A stretch of DNA of 14,408 nucleotides from Clostridiales bacterium (GCA_012522255.1 JAAYKT010000234.1:1-14408); one strand, 5' to 3'; positions 5,750 through 11,667 are shown, numbered from the stretch's first letter. The notes: a model not told the origin generated them from the letters alone. Made by a program: numbers and translations.

Positions 5750-6787
5750 ATGTTTGGTGGACAAGATTTAGGGATTGACCTGGGTACTGCAACTGTCCTT
5801 GTTTTTACAAAAGGGAAGGGCATAGTCCTTAATGAGCCGTCGGTGGTTGCCATAGACAGAAATAACAACAAAATATTGGCCGTTGGCGAAGAGGCTCGAT
5901 TAATGCTTGGCAGGACCCCGGGGAATATTGTTGCCATAAGACCGTTAAAAGACGGTGTTATATCTGATTATTATATTACGGAAAAAATGCTTAGATACTT
6001 TATTGACAAGGCGGTAGGGAGAAGGCGTATTTTTAAACCGAGAATGGTTATATGCGTACCCAGCGGTGTAACAGAGGTAGAAAAAAGAGCAGTAATCGAT
6101 GCCGCCAATCAAGCGGGGGCAAGGATAATCAGATTGATTGAAGAACCCATAGCCGCTGCTATAGGGGCGGGGCTTGATATTTCTAAAGCCAGCGGTAACA
6201 TGATAATAGACGTTGGCGGAGGCACCTCCGATATCGCTGTTATTTCTTTGGGAGGGATCGTTGTATCCTCATCCATAAAAGTTGCAGGGGACAAATTGGA
6301 CGAGGCAATTGTTAGATATATGCGTAAAACCCATAATGTTATGGTAGGAGAAAGAACTGCAGAAGAGTTAAAGGTAAAAATAGGAACGGCCTTTCCCAGA
6401 GAGACCCAGGTAAAATTAGAAGTGAGGGGAAGAAATTTAATTTCCGGACTGCCAAAGACTTTGGAAGTCACCTCTGATGAGATGATAGAAGCGTTGGCAG
6501 AACCATTATCTGCTATAGCCGATGCAGTTCATTCAGTTTTGGAAAGGACACCGCCTGAACTTGCTGCGGATATAAGTAACAGAGGTATTGTTATGACCGG
6601 AGGGGGTTCTTTACTCCACGGCTTGGATGAACTCATAGCCGAAAGAACAGGGATTCCTGTATACATAGCGGAAAACCCCATTTCAAGTGTTGCAGTAGGG
6701 ACGGGTAAGGCTCTTGAGTCCATGGACATACTTAAAAACACTGATATAAATAATGAAAGAAGAATTCTAAGCGGGGATTTATTCTAA
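5750..6787 (+). CDS. mbl: Mbl/MreB-family bacterial actin homologue
   Basis: Membrane-associated actin-like ATPase that forms moving filaments guiding lateral wall synthesis and rod shape. The 345-residue protein shows the phosphate-1 loop LGIDLGTATVLVF (7-19), KGKGIVLNEPSVVAID (21-36), GRTPGNIVAIRPLKDGVI (54-71), EEPIAAAIGAG (131-141), the phosphate-2 loop IIDVGGGTSDIAV (152-164) and TGGGSLLHGL in the adenosine region near 284-293. The N-terminal residues (MFGG) may form part of the membrane-binding element. GGAGGTG at 5738-5744 supports ATG 5750. LNEPSVVAID and the position directly after spoIIID favour Mbl, although many clostridial orthologues are annotated mreB. The leader carries a long hairpin and repeats instead of a clear promoter, so transcription may come from upstream. 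Confidence 0.9.
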   Translation: MFGGQDLGIDLGTATVLVFTKGKGIVLNEPSVVAIDRNNNKILAVGEEARLMLGRTPGNIVAIRPLKDGVISDYYITEKMLRYFIDKAVGRRRIFKPRMVICVPSGVTEVEKRAVIDAANQAGARIIRLIEEPIAAAIGAGLDISKASGNMIIDVGGGTSDIAVISLGGIVVSSSIKVAGDKLDEAIVRYMRKTHNVMVGERTAEELKVKIGTAFPRETQVKLEVRGRNLISGLPKTLEVTSDEMIEALAEPLSAIADAVHSVLERTPPELAADISNRGIVMTGGGSLLHGLDELIAERTGIPVYIAENPISSVAVGTGKALESMDILKNTDINNERRILSGDLF

Positions 6788-6879
6788 TTGTTTTCTTTTT
6801 TCATTGCAGTAATATAAATCTTCTGTTAGCACCATAAATATGCTGCTTATATATTTGATTTTTTGGGGATCTCATATTT

Positions 6880-7410
6880 TCAGCATGCACGGTATATCCC
6901 TCTGACAACTGCTTCAGCCATTTTCATAATCAAACTCAACCTGATATTATGTATATATAAAAACTCCCTGCTTTCTGCTGAGTCGACTATACCAACTATG
7001 GAGATGTCCCCGACAGGAGGCAGTTTTTTACCCACTCCTTTTCCCGGATGAATGGGAGTCTTTTTCAAATGAATGATCCCAACGTTTTCTTTAGTGCCGA
7101 GACATGCATCAATGGCTATAACCTTGTGATGAGGGTATCTCAGCTTTGCCTCGATAATGCTTTCGGAAAGGTTAACTGCGTGGATCGGTTCGTCCAATGT
7201 TCCAAATATTGGCGCTATGATGTTCAGCTTTGTGAGCAAGGTACCGATCAGCGGACCCAGACAATCACCTATGTATCTATCAGTACCTATACAAAATATT
7301 AGAAATGGATTTTCTGCATGGTTTCGTAAAAAATCGGAAATAATTAAATGGCAATCATTTTGAAAATAGAATGCTCTAACCTCTTCTTGCAAAAATCCAC
7401 CTACTTTCAC
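6880..7410 (-). CDS. yyaC: YyaC-family spore protease-like protein
   Basis: 176-residue protein of the YyaC family, related in fold to the germination protease GPR and hydrogenase-maturation proteases. It is sporulation-associated, but its substrate is unknown to me. Seen in the sequence: FCIGTDRYIGDCLGP (39-53) with the conserved Gly-Thr-Asp and Gly-Asp positions, LDEPIHAVNL (72-81), VIAIDACLG (97-105) and KGVGKKLPPVGDISI (124-138). The assigned start is GTG at 7410, but no good ribosome site precedes it. A TTG six codons later has AGGTGG four bases ahead and could be the true start. It converges on mbl; no clear terminator lies between them (6788-6879). A candidate forespore promoter is upstream (7453-7484). 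Confidence 0.85.
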   Translation of the reverse strand: MKVGGFLQEEVRAFYFQNDCHLIISDFLRNHAENPFLIFCIGTDRYIGDCLGPLIGTLLTKLNIIAPIFGTLDEPIHAVNLSESIIEAKLRYPHHKVIAIDACLGTKENVGIIHLKKTPIHPGKGVGKKLPPVGDISIVGIVDSAESREFLYIHNIRLSLIMKMAEAVVRGIYRAC

Positions 7411-7452
7411 GCATCTATAAAAAGATTAAAATGAGGTTTTTGAGGTAGGGCA

Positions 7453-7484
7453 TAATTTTACCTCGTTATAAAATATATATATGC
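7453..7484 (-). promoter_or_regulatory. Candidate forespore (sigma-F/G) promoter of yyaC
   Basis: On the minus strand, GCATA (7480-7484), a 17-base gap, then GGTAAAATTA (7453-7462). The -10 fits GGMRANAHTR at nine of ten positions, but the spacing is two bases longer than the usual 15. The implied start leaves a leader of about 35 bases. Confidence 0.35.
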
Positions 7485-7526
7485 GCCGGGGGAATAATAG
7501 AACTAAAGTTATTTTTTCGTTTTCTA

Positions 7527-7555
7527 TTGAAATTTCAAAATTAATTATATATAAT
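7527..7555 (+). promoter_or_regulatory. Sigma-A promoter of the tRNA pair
   Basis: TTGAAA (7527-7532), a 17-base spacer and a perfect TATAAT (7550-7555). The predicted transcript start (about 7562) lies roughly 12 bases ahead of the first tRNA. Confidence 0.8.
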
Positions 7556-7573
7556 AGGATATGTCTGTTAGGA

Positions 7574-7649
7574 CGGGGTGTAGCGCAGATGGTAGCGTAC
7601 GTGGTTTGGGACCATGGGGCCGCAGGTTCAAGTCCTGTCACCCCGACCA
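7574..7649 (+). tRNA. tRNA-Pro (anticodon TGG)
   Basis: 76 bases with encoded CCA. The acceptor stem CGGGGTG (7574-7580) pairs with CACCCCG (7639-7645), A is the discriminator and CCA follows (7647-7649). The anticodon loop TTTGGGA gives TGG, reading proline CCN codons. The D arm and the T arm with GGTTCAAGTCC are intact. Confidence 0.95.
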
Positions 7650-7658
7650 TCAATTTAA

Positions 7659-7743
7659 GGGGAAATACCCAAGTGGCCAAAGGGGGCAGACTGTAAATCT
7701 GTTGTCTCAGACTTCGGTGGTTCGAATCCACCTTTCCCCACCA
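7659..7743 (+). tRNA. tRNA-Tyr (anticodon GTA)
   Basis: 85 bases with encoded CCA. The acceptor GGGGAAA (7659-7665) pairs with TTTCCCC (7733-7739). The anticodon loop CTGTAAA gives GTA. The long variable arm expected of bacterial tRNA-Tyr is present, and the T loop GTTCGAATC is canonical. Nine bases separate it from tRNA-Pro, so both are probably cut from one transcript. No terminator is evident after it. Confidence 0.95.
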
Positions 7744-7833
7744 TTAAATAAATTTTGAAGAGTAAAATGCATTAACCTTATTTTAAATAAATGAAAGAGG
7801 ATTCGAACGGGCGGAAAAAGGAAATGCGACGAA

Positions 7834-7862
7834 TTGATTGTTTTACAGATATATGGTAAAAT
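7834..7862 (+). promoter_or_regulatory. Sigma-A promoter of metK
   Basis: TTGATT (7834-7839), 17 bases, TAAAAT (7857-7862) with a TG one base ahead of the -10 (extended -10). The transcript would begin about 20 bases before the SAM riboswitch. Confidence 0.7.
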
Positions 7863-7888
7863 ATAATTACAATTAAATAGAAATTACC

Positions 7889-7982
7889 CTTATCAAGAGA
7901 GGTGGAGGGAAGGGCCCTATGAAACCCGGCAACCGGCATATGCGCGGTGCCAATTCCTGCAGGTTTATCCTGAAAGATGAGG
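7889..7982 (+). ncRNA. SAM-I (S-box) riboswitch
   Basis: The S-box core is readable throughout. CCTTATC (7889-7895) forms P1 with GATGAGG (7976-7982). The kink-turn region AAGAGAGGTGGAGGG follows, then the hallmark ATGAAACCCGGCAACC, GGTGCCAATTCC and the closing GAAAGATGAG. S-adenosylmethionine binding lowers expression of the downstream gene, here the SAM synthetase itself, giving product feedback. Confidence 0.95.
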
Positions 7983-7998
7983 ACTTATTTTATTTTAA

Positions 7999-8023
7999 AA
8001 AGCTCCTTCATCGAAGGAGCTTT
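7999..8023 (+). terminator. Expression-platform hairpin of the SAM riboswitch
   Basis: AAAGCTCCTTC (7999-8009) and GAAGGAGCTTT (8013-8023) form a perfect 11-bp stem with a 3-base loop, placed between the aptamer and the metK ribosome site. It is the expected intrinsic terminator, but its T tract is short and broken (TTTGCTTG). Confidence 0.75.
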
Positions 8024-8057
8024 GCTTGTAGATAAATCAAAAAGAGGAGGATTGAAA

Positions 8058-9245
8058 ATGGCAAGAAGAATTTTTACTTCTGAGTCTGTGACAGAGGGGC
8101 ATCCGGATAAGCTTTGTGATCAGATTTCTGATGCTGTATTAGATGCTATAATGCTGCAGGATCCCTTGGGACGTGTGGCTTGTGAGGTTGCTGCAACTAC
8201 AGGCTTGGTTTTGGTTATGGGTGAAATAACAACTGATTGCTATATTGATATTCAAAAGATTGTAAGAGATACAGTGGAGGGAATCGGATATACCAGGGCA
8301 AAATATGGTTTTGATGCGGACACCTGTGGTGTAATTACTTCTATCAACGAACAATCTATAGATATTGCCCTTGGAGTCAACAAGGCTTTGGAAGTCAAAA
8401 GAGGTGAGATGGAAGAAAACGATATAGCAGTCATAGGAGCCGGAGACCAGGGGATGATGTTTGGTTATGCATGTGACGAAACCCCTGAGCTCATGCCAAT
8501 GCCGATTTCTTTGGCCCATAAACTGGCCAGAAAACTTGCAGATGTAAGGAAAGTTGGAGATCTTGATTACCTGAGGCCTGATGGAAAGTCTCAGGTTACG
8601 ATAGAATATGATAACGATATTCCCGTCAGAGTAGATAATGTAGTAATCTCAACGCAACACAGCCCGGATGTTAACCACGATACAATAGAGAAGGATATCA
8701 TAGAAAAGGTGATAAAACCTATAATACCGGCTGATATGCTGGACAAGGAAACGAAGCTCTATGTTAATCCGACAGGAAGGTTTGTTATTGGCGGGCCGCA
8801 TGGAGATTCCGGTTTGACGGGCAGAAAAATAATAGTGGATACCTATGGAGGTTATGCAAGGCATGGCGGAGGAGCTTTTTCCGGTAAGGACCCGACAAAA
8901 GTCGACCGTTCTGCATCCTATGCAGCAAGATATGTGGCAAAAAATATCGTAGCTGCGGGACTTGCAAAAAAATGCGAGATACAGGTAGCCTATGCTATAG
9001 GTATTGCAAAACCCGTATCTGTTATGATTGAGACTTTTGGAACGGGGAAAATCCCTAATGAGGAGATAGCACAAGTGGTCAAAAAAGTATTTGATCTAAG
9101 GCCTGCAGCCATCATCAAAGATTTGGACCTGAGAAAGCCTATATATAAACAATTAGCAGCCTATGGGCATGTGGGCAGGGCGGATTTGGACCTAAGCTGG
9201 GAAAAGACTGACAAAGTGGATGTATTGAAGAAGTATCTACCCTAA
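8058..9245 (+). CDS. metK: S-adenosylmethionine synthetase (methionine adenosyltransferase)
   Basis: Cytoplasmic tetrameric enzyme making SAM from methionine and ATP with Mg2+ and K+. The 395-residue protein has the normal family length. It opens with FTSESVTEGHPDKLCDQISD (6-25), where His15 and the following residues contact ATP. It has the signature hexapeptide GAGDQG (127-132), GGPHGDSGLTGRKII (245-259) with the phosphate-binding segment, and DTYGG...RHGGGAFSGKD (261-278), then the KVDRSASY segment. An in-frame ATG at 7977 lies inside the riboswitch and is not used. AAGAGGAGG (8042-8050) points to ATG 8058. Regulation is by the upstream SAM-I riboswitch. The gene's probable terminator lies more than 150 bases past the stop codon, beyond a heptamer repeat array. 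Confidence 0.97.
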   Translation: MARRIFTSESVTEGHPDKLCDQISDAVLDAIMLQDPLGRVACEVAATTGLVLVMGEITTDCYIDIQKIVRDTVEGIGYTRAKYGFDADTCGVITSINEQSIDIALGVNKALEVKRGEMEENDIAVIGAGDQGMMFGYACDETPELMPMPISLAHKLARKLADVRKVGDLDYLRPDGKSQVTIEYDNDIPVRVDNVVISTQHSPDVNHDTIEKDIIEKVIKPIIPADMLDKETKLYVNPTGRFVIGGPHGDSGLTGRKIIVDTYGGYARHGGGAFSGKDPTKVDRSASYAARYVAKNIVAAGLAKKCEIQVAYAIGIAKPVSVMIETFGTGKIPNEEIAQVVKKVFDLRPAAIIKDLDLRKPIYKQLAAYGHVGRADLDLSWEKTDKVDVLKKYLP

Positions 9246-9300
9246 GCGGAAAGCAGAAAAGTAGAAATAGAAAGCGGATAGGAACTTGACTCTCAAAGTC

Positions 9301-9398
9301 ACAATCCTAATGTTAGAATCCAGAGGCAAGAATCCAGGGGCTGAAGTCCCCTGAGTTCTGAGCTCTAAGCTCTGAGATCTGAGTTCTGAGATCTGATT
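9301..9398 (+). repeat. Heptanucleotide repeat array after metK
   Basis: Seven-base periodicity runs for about 14 units in one register. The first part alternates NNAATCC units (9301, 9315, 9329) with diverged units. From 9357 the units are clean: six copies of TCTGAGN/TCTAAGC (equivalently GNTCTGA from 9355). Variation is concentrated at one position of the unit. The array lies between metK and the terminator at 9399-9434. Confidence 0.8.
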
Positions 9399-9434
9399 AG
9401 TCGACCTTTTACAGGTCGGCTTTTTATTTTTTTG
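9399..9434 (+). terminator. Terminator downstream of metK
   Basis: AGTCGACCT (9399-9407) pairs with AGGTCGGCT (9413-9421), with one G-U pair, followed by a long T-rich tract to 9434. It begins immediately after the heptamer array. Confidence 0.85.
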
Positions 9435-9497
9435 CAATAATTATGCACAATGATCTTATCCGCGGAAATAACAAAAGACCGGTCGGAAAGGTCATAA

Positions 9498-10016
9498 GTG
9501 GAAAAGGAGAAAATTCTAAATGAGGTTCATCCGCTTATAGTTTCCTCAATCATTAAATATGCCAAAAATAAGGATGATTTTGAAGATTTGTACCAGGAGG
9601 GAGTTATCAAAGTTTTGGATTTGCTTAGCGAGTTTGATAGTGACAAGGGCGCAAATTTGTTTTACTACTTAAAACTTTACCTGAAGTTTTTTTACCAAAA
9701 TTACGGCAGATATGGTAAAAAGGTAGTTTCTCTTAACACACTAACAAATGAAGGTTTGGAATTGGGAGATTTGATAGCAGATAAAGGCCTCGGGGTTGAA
9801 GAGACGGTTATGGTGAAATTGACTCGTGAAAGAGTCCGGCAAACCATAAGCAGATTGCCAAAAGAAGAGAGATATATAATAGAAGAACTTTATGCAAAAG
9901 ACAGGACACTTAATGAATTGGCAAAAGAATTAGGCATAAGCAGGACAAGCCTTTTTAGGAAAAAGACTGCTATACTTAAGCACCTTAGATGCATTATTGC
10001 CGAAATTATAGAATAA
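9498..10016 (+). CDS. Small sigma-70-family RNA polymerase sigma factor
   Basis: 172-residue protein with the two core sigma domains. Region 2 (about 25-75) contains DFEDLYQEGVIKVLDL (27-42), matching the core-binding helix 2.2, and an aromatic-rich 2.3/2.4 segment (FYYLKLYLKFFYQNYGRYG, 55-73). Region 4 (about 107-165) contains ISRLPKEERYIIEELY and the helix-turn-helix TLNELAKELGISRTSLFRKK (137-156). No region 1.1 or 3 and no membrane segment are visible. The start is GTG 9498 with GGAAAGG (9484-9490) ahead; the next in-frame ATG is too far inside. A terminator separates it from metK, and no anti-sigma gene is recognisable nearby. DUF1659 and DUF2922 genes follow by 53 and 37 bases. A remote kinship to the YvrI/SigO sigma of B. 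subtilis, whose locus also has yvrJ, is possible but unproven. Confidence 0.8.
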   Translation: MEKEKILNEVHPLIVSSIIKYAKNKDDFEDLYQEGVIKVLDLLSEFDSDKGANLFYYLKLYLKFFYQNYGRYGKKVVSLNTLTNEGLELGDLIADKGLGVEETVMVKLTRERVRQTISRLPKEERYIIEELYAKDRTLNELAKELGISRTSLFRKKTAILKHLRCIIAEIIE

Positions 10017-10069
10017 TGCGGAAAATTTGAAATGTCACGGTTACTTATATAGCAGAAGGAGGTGATAGC

Positions 10070-10291
10070 ATGGCAGTTGAGACGTCAGTATTGGCTACAA
10101 AGCTGAGGATTAAATATCTGGGTAATAATGTTGACGGTAAGCAGAGCTACATCACGAAGACTTATTCAAATGTTAATCCGGAAGCCGAAGACGAGGATAT
10201 CTATGAAGTATCCGGGATTTTAACAAGTTTACAAACTAAGGTCGTTTATAATGTTTGTAGATTGCAAGACGTTGAATTAGCGGAAGCTTAG
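10070..10291 (+). CDS. DUF1659 family protein
   Basis: 73-residue protein of unknown function. It matches the DUF1659 pattern: an N-terminal TKLRIKYLGN strand segment (10-19), then KTYSNVNPEAEDEDIYEVSGIL (29-50), with the family's T-hs-N-h-p-x-A-x-D-p-D-h-Y-E-V spine. The C-terminus is VCRLQDVELAEA. No signal peptide or membrane segment is seen. AAGGAGGTG at 10056-10064 gives a strong ribosome site. It sits between a sigma-factor gene and a DUF2922 gene, and DUF1659 and DUF2922 genes are commonly paired in Firmicutes. It is probably co-transcribed with both. I do not know the function. Confidence 0.85.
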   Translation: MAVETSVLATKLRIKYLGNNVDGKQSYITKTYSNVNPEAEDEDIYEVSGILTSLQTKVVYNVCRLQDVELAEA

Positions 10292-10328
10292 GGATGATTA
10301 AACAGATTGAAGGAGGGAGGTGTGATTT

Positions 10329-10547
10329 ATGGCAAAAAAACTGGAACTCATTTTTGTAAATGAAGAGAATAAAATAACAAAACTTACCGTAGACAATGCA
10401 GCAGATGATTTGGATCCCCAAGATGTTAAGGCGGCAATGGAATCCATTATTGACAAAAATGTATTTTTAAGCGGTGGCGGAGAGTTGGTGGGTATCTCCG
10501 GAGCAAGGGTTGTAGATACTCAGATCCAGGTGTTGGATTTGGAATAA
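10329..10547 (+). CDS. DUF2922 family protein
   Basis: 72-residue protein of unknown function. Recognisable features are the opening KKLELIFVNEENKITKLTVDNA (3-24) and LDPQDVKAAMESIIDKNVF (28-46). A Gly-rich GGGELVGISGARVVDTQ turn (49-65) follows, then a final hydrophobic strand (IQVLDLE). These fit the DUF2922 pattern of a small alpha/beta fold. GGAGGGAGGTG (10311-10321) precedes the ATG. It follows the DUF1659 gene by 37 bases and ends before a GC-rich hairpin, closing the putative sigma/DUF1659/DUF2922 unit. Confidence 0.85.
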   Translation: MAKKLELIFVNEENKITKLTVDNAADDLDPQDVKAAMESIIDKNVFLSGGGELVGISGARVVDTQIQVLDLE

Positions 10548-10561
10548 AAATTGATTGTATC

Positions 10562-10588
10562 GGCGGGGTTTTGCCCCGCCTTTATATT
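10562..10588 (+). terminator. GC-rich hairpin after the DUF2922 gene
   Basis: GGCGGGG (10562-10568) pairs perfectly with CCCCGCC (10574-10580) around TTTTG. Only TTTATATT follows, so it may terminate partially and let some transcript continue into the yvrJ gene. Confidence 0.7.
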
Positions 10589-10665
10589 ACAAGAAATGAT
10601 ATGTTCCTTATTCATTGTAATTAGGGATAACAAATATTTTGAGATTAATTAAGGGAGGAATGAAT

Positions 10666-10812
10666 ATGGATGAGTTGGTTAATGCAGTTGCAAATATAGG
10701 TTTTCCCATTGCAATTTCCGTGTATCTTCTCATGCGGGTAGAAGGCAAGATTGAAAACCTTTCGGTATCCATTAATGAGCTGTCAAAAGTTATATCCTCA
10801 AAGATAAATTAA
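10666..10812 (+). CDS. YvrJ-family small membrane protein
   Basis: 48-residue protein with one membrane segment. MDELVNAVANIGFPIAISVY opens the protein, and the hydrophobic stretch IGFPIAISVYLLM (11-23) is followed by RVEGKIENL and a short amphipathic tail. This is the YvrJ pattern (a G-F-P-I/V-x2-S/A-x-Y-L-L-x-R core); holin-like proteins of this size look similar. ATG 10666 is chosen over ATG 10660 because GGGAGG (10653-10658) would be only one base from the latter. Function is unknown. Co-location with a sigma-70 factor recalls the yvrJ/sigO neighbourhood of B. subtilis. A heptamer array starts 15 bases after its stop. Confidence 0.8.
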   Translation: MDELVNAVANIGFPIAISVYLLMRVEGKIENLSVSINELSKVISSKIN

Positions 10813-10827
10813 GGTGCTACCTGCCCC

Positions 10828-10953
10828 TCAACTCTCACATCTCACTTCTCACCTCCCGCCTCCCACATCCTACCTCTCACATCTCACTTCTCACCTCCCA
10901 CATCTCATCTCCCACCTCCCACATCTCACTTCTCACCTCCCATTTCCCACATC
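10828..10953 (+). repeat. Heptanucleotide tandem array, 18 units, consensus YCACNTC
   Basis: 126 bases divide into exactly 18 seven-base units without a register break. Most read TCACATC, TCACTTC, TCACCTC or CCACATC. Position 5 of the unit is the main variable site. A higher-order period of 42 bases is visible: the trio with A, T, C at position 5 recurs at 10835, 10877 and 10919. The plus strand is nearly pure pyrimidine apart from the A. The array ends 7 bases before the -35 box of the LexA-box promoter. Confidence 0.9.
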
Positions 10954-10960
10954 TCATCGT

Positions 10961-10989
10961 TTGACATCGAACATGTGTTCGTATATAAT
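10961..10989 (+). promoter_or_regulatory. Consensus sigma-A promoter of the comK-like gene
   Basis: Perfect TTGACA (10961-10966), a 17-base spacer and perfect TATAAT (10984-10989). The transcript start is expected near 10996, giving a leader of about 44 bases before ATG 11040. Such a strong promoter implies tight repression; the spacer is a LexA box. Confidence 0.9.
10968..10981. promoter_or_regulatory. LexA (SOS/DinR) operator
   Basis: CGAACATGTGTTCG fits the Gram-positive LexA box CGAACRNRYGTTYG at every position. It occupies the spacer between the -35 and -10 boxes, so bound LexA would block RNA polymerase directly. This predicts that the comK-like gene and probably recD2-comFC are induced by DNA damage. 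Confidence 0.88.
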
Positions 10990-10993
10990 TTAT

Positions 10994-11010
10994 TTAAATG
11001 ATGCATTTAA
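10994..11010. promoter_or_regulatory. Palindrome at the transcript start of the comK-like gene
   Basis: TTAAAT-N5-ATTTAA is a perfect 6-bp-arm inverted repeat with a 5-base gap, lying on the expected transcript start. Its shape resembles the AAAA-N5-TTTT half sites bound by Bacillus ComK, so autoregulation is conceivable. AT-rich palindromes arise easily by chance. Confidence 0.35.
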
Positions 11011-11039
11011 TCGGAAATTGACATAGGGAGGGGGAATTT

Positions 11040-11636
11040 ATGGAGCAGGATTTTTTTCAAAACCACAATATATTGGCTTTTTATCCCGAATACAGTGATG
11101 GCATTGGTGAAATAACCAGGGTTTTGGTATCACAGGGGGAGGATCTGATAATACCCGTAACATCCAGAAGTTTTAAAGCAAATTTGTGCAAGTTTTATTC
11201 AATAGACTATGAGAGCAGCAGAAAAAAGTTCGGTAAAATTATTGGGAGTGTGAATTGTGTACCTTTGCCTATAAATTCAAATAAAATATTTTTACAACTT
11301 AAAATGAGAATACCAGAATTCAAAAGCGATGGGGCAATGGGTTATATAGATTTGAATTGCATAAAAGGTCAGATAAAAAAGGATATCAAGACCACGGTCA
11401 TAGTGCTCAAGGACGGTCGACAGGTTCGCGTGCTGTACAGTATGTCTACAATAAACAAGCATATGAAAAACGCTCGGTTGATTTTAGAATTCTATAAAAA
11501 GGAAAGGGGTTACATTACCTATCCGGAGACTTTGGAGAAACTTTATTCATCCTATGATAAACCCGCTACAAAAGCAGATATAGCTATACTCGCCAGGGAA
11601 ATCGCCACGCTTAAAAACAGCTTGAAGGTTTTTTGA
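11040..11636 (+). CDS. ComK-like protein (putative competence transcription factor)
   Basis: 198-residue cytoplasmic protein with no membrane segment. I align it by eye to Bacillus ComK (192 residues). LCKFYSIDYESSRK (49-62) falls where ComK has its Cys-Arg-Phe-Phe segment followed by Ser-Tyr and Arg-Lys. VPLPINSNKIFLQ (74-86) falls where ComK has a Pro-Pro-Ile...Asn-Gln-Ile-Phe-Leu core. Gly101-Tyr-Ile matches ComK's Gly-Trp-Ile. VIVLKDGRQVRVLYSMSTIN (120-139) followed by a charged helix matches ComK's Phe-Ser-Asn-Gly-Lys...Ser-Tyr-Asn segment. Order and spacing agree, identity is low. AGGGAGGGGG (11025-11034) marks ATG 11040. It is first in a cluster with recD2 and comFC behind a LexA-box promoter, and a competence regulator suits the comFC neighbour. 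It could instead be a diverged regulator that kept the fold but not the role. Confidence 0.6.
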   Translation: MEQDFFQNHNILAFYPEYSDGIGEITRVLVSQGEDLIIPVTSRSFKANLCKFYSIDYESSRKKFGKIIGSVNCVPLPINSNKIFLQLKMRIPEFKSDGAMGYIDLNCIKGQIKKDIKTTVIVLKDGRQVRVLYSMSTINKHMKNARLILEFYKKERGYITYPETLEKLYSSYDKPATKADIAILAREIATLKNSLKVF

Positions 11637-11667
11637 TATAAGCTATAATTAAGAAGGAATGCAACCT

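Noticed and set aside
6863..7363. Plus-strand frames opposite yyaC
   Set aside because: They are antisense to yyaC, whose motifs are clear; the frames have no recognisable content.
7426..7758. Open frames on both strands across the tRNA genes
   Set aside because: They are shadows of two well-formed tRNAs; no ribosome sites or family features.
7977..8057. N-terminal extension of metK from ATG 7977
   Set aside because: This ATG is inside the riboswitch P1 helix, and the extension would be encoded by the expression-platform hairpin; ATG 8058 has a strong ribosome site and matches the family start.
8649..9074. 141-residue minus-strand frame inside metK
   Set aside because: Fully antisense to a strongly conserved enzyme gene, with no ribosome site or family features.
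9335..9353. CAGGGG/CCCCTG hairpin as the metK terminator
   Set aside because: No T tract follows; the stem arises from the heptamer repeats, and a better terminator lies at 9399-9434.
10828..10953. CRISPR array
   Set aside because: The units are contiguous 7-mers with no spacers of constant length, and no cas genes are present.
11018..11023. Second TTGACA as another promoter for the comK-like gene
   Set aside because: No -10 box lies 16-18 bases downstream; the ribosome site and start codon occupy that space.
10814..11026. 70-residue open frame rich in Ser-His-Leu repeats
   Set aside because: It is the heptamer array read in one frame and runs through the LexA-box promoter; the periodic peptide is a by-product of the repeat.
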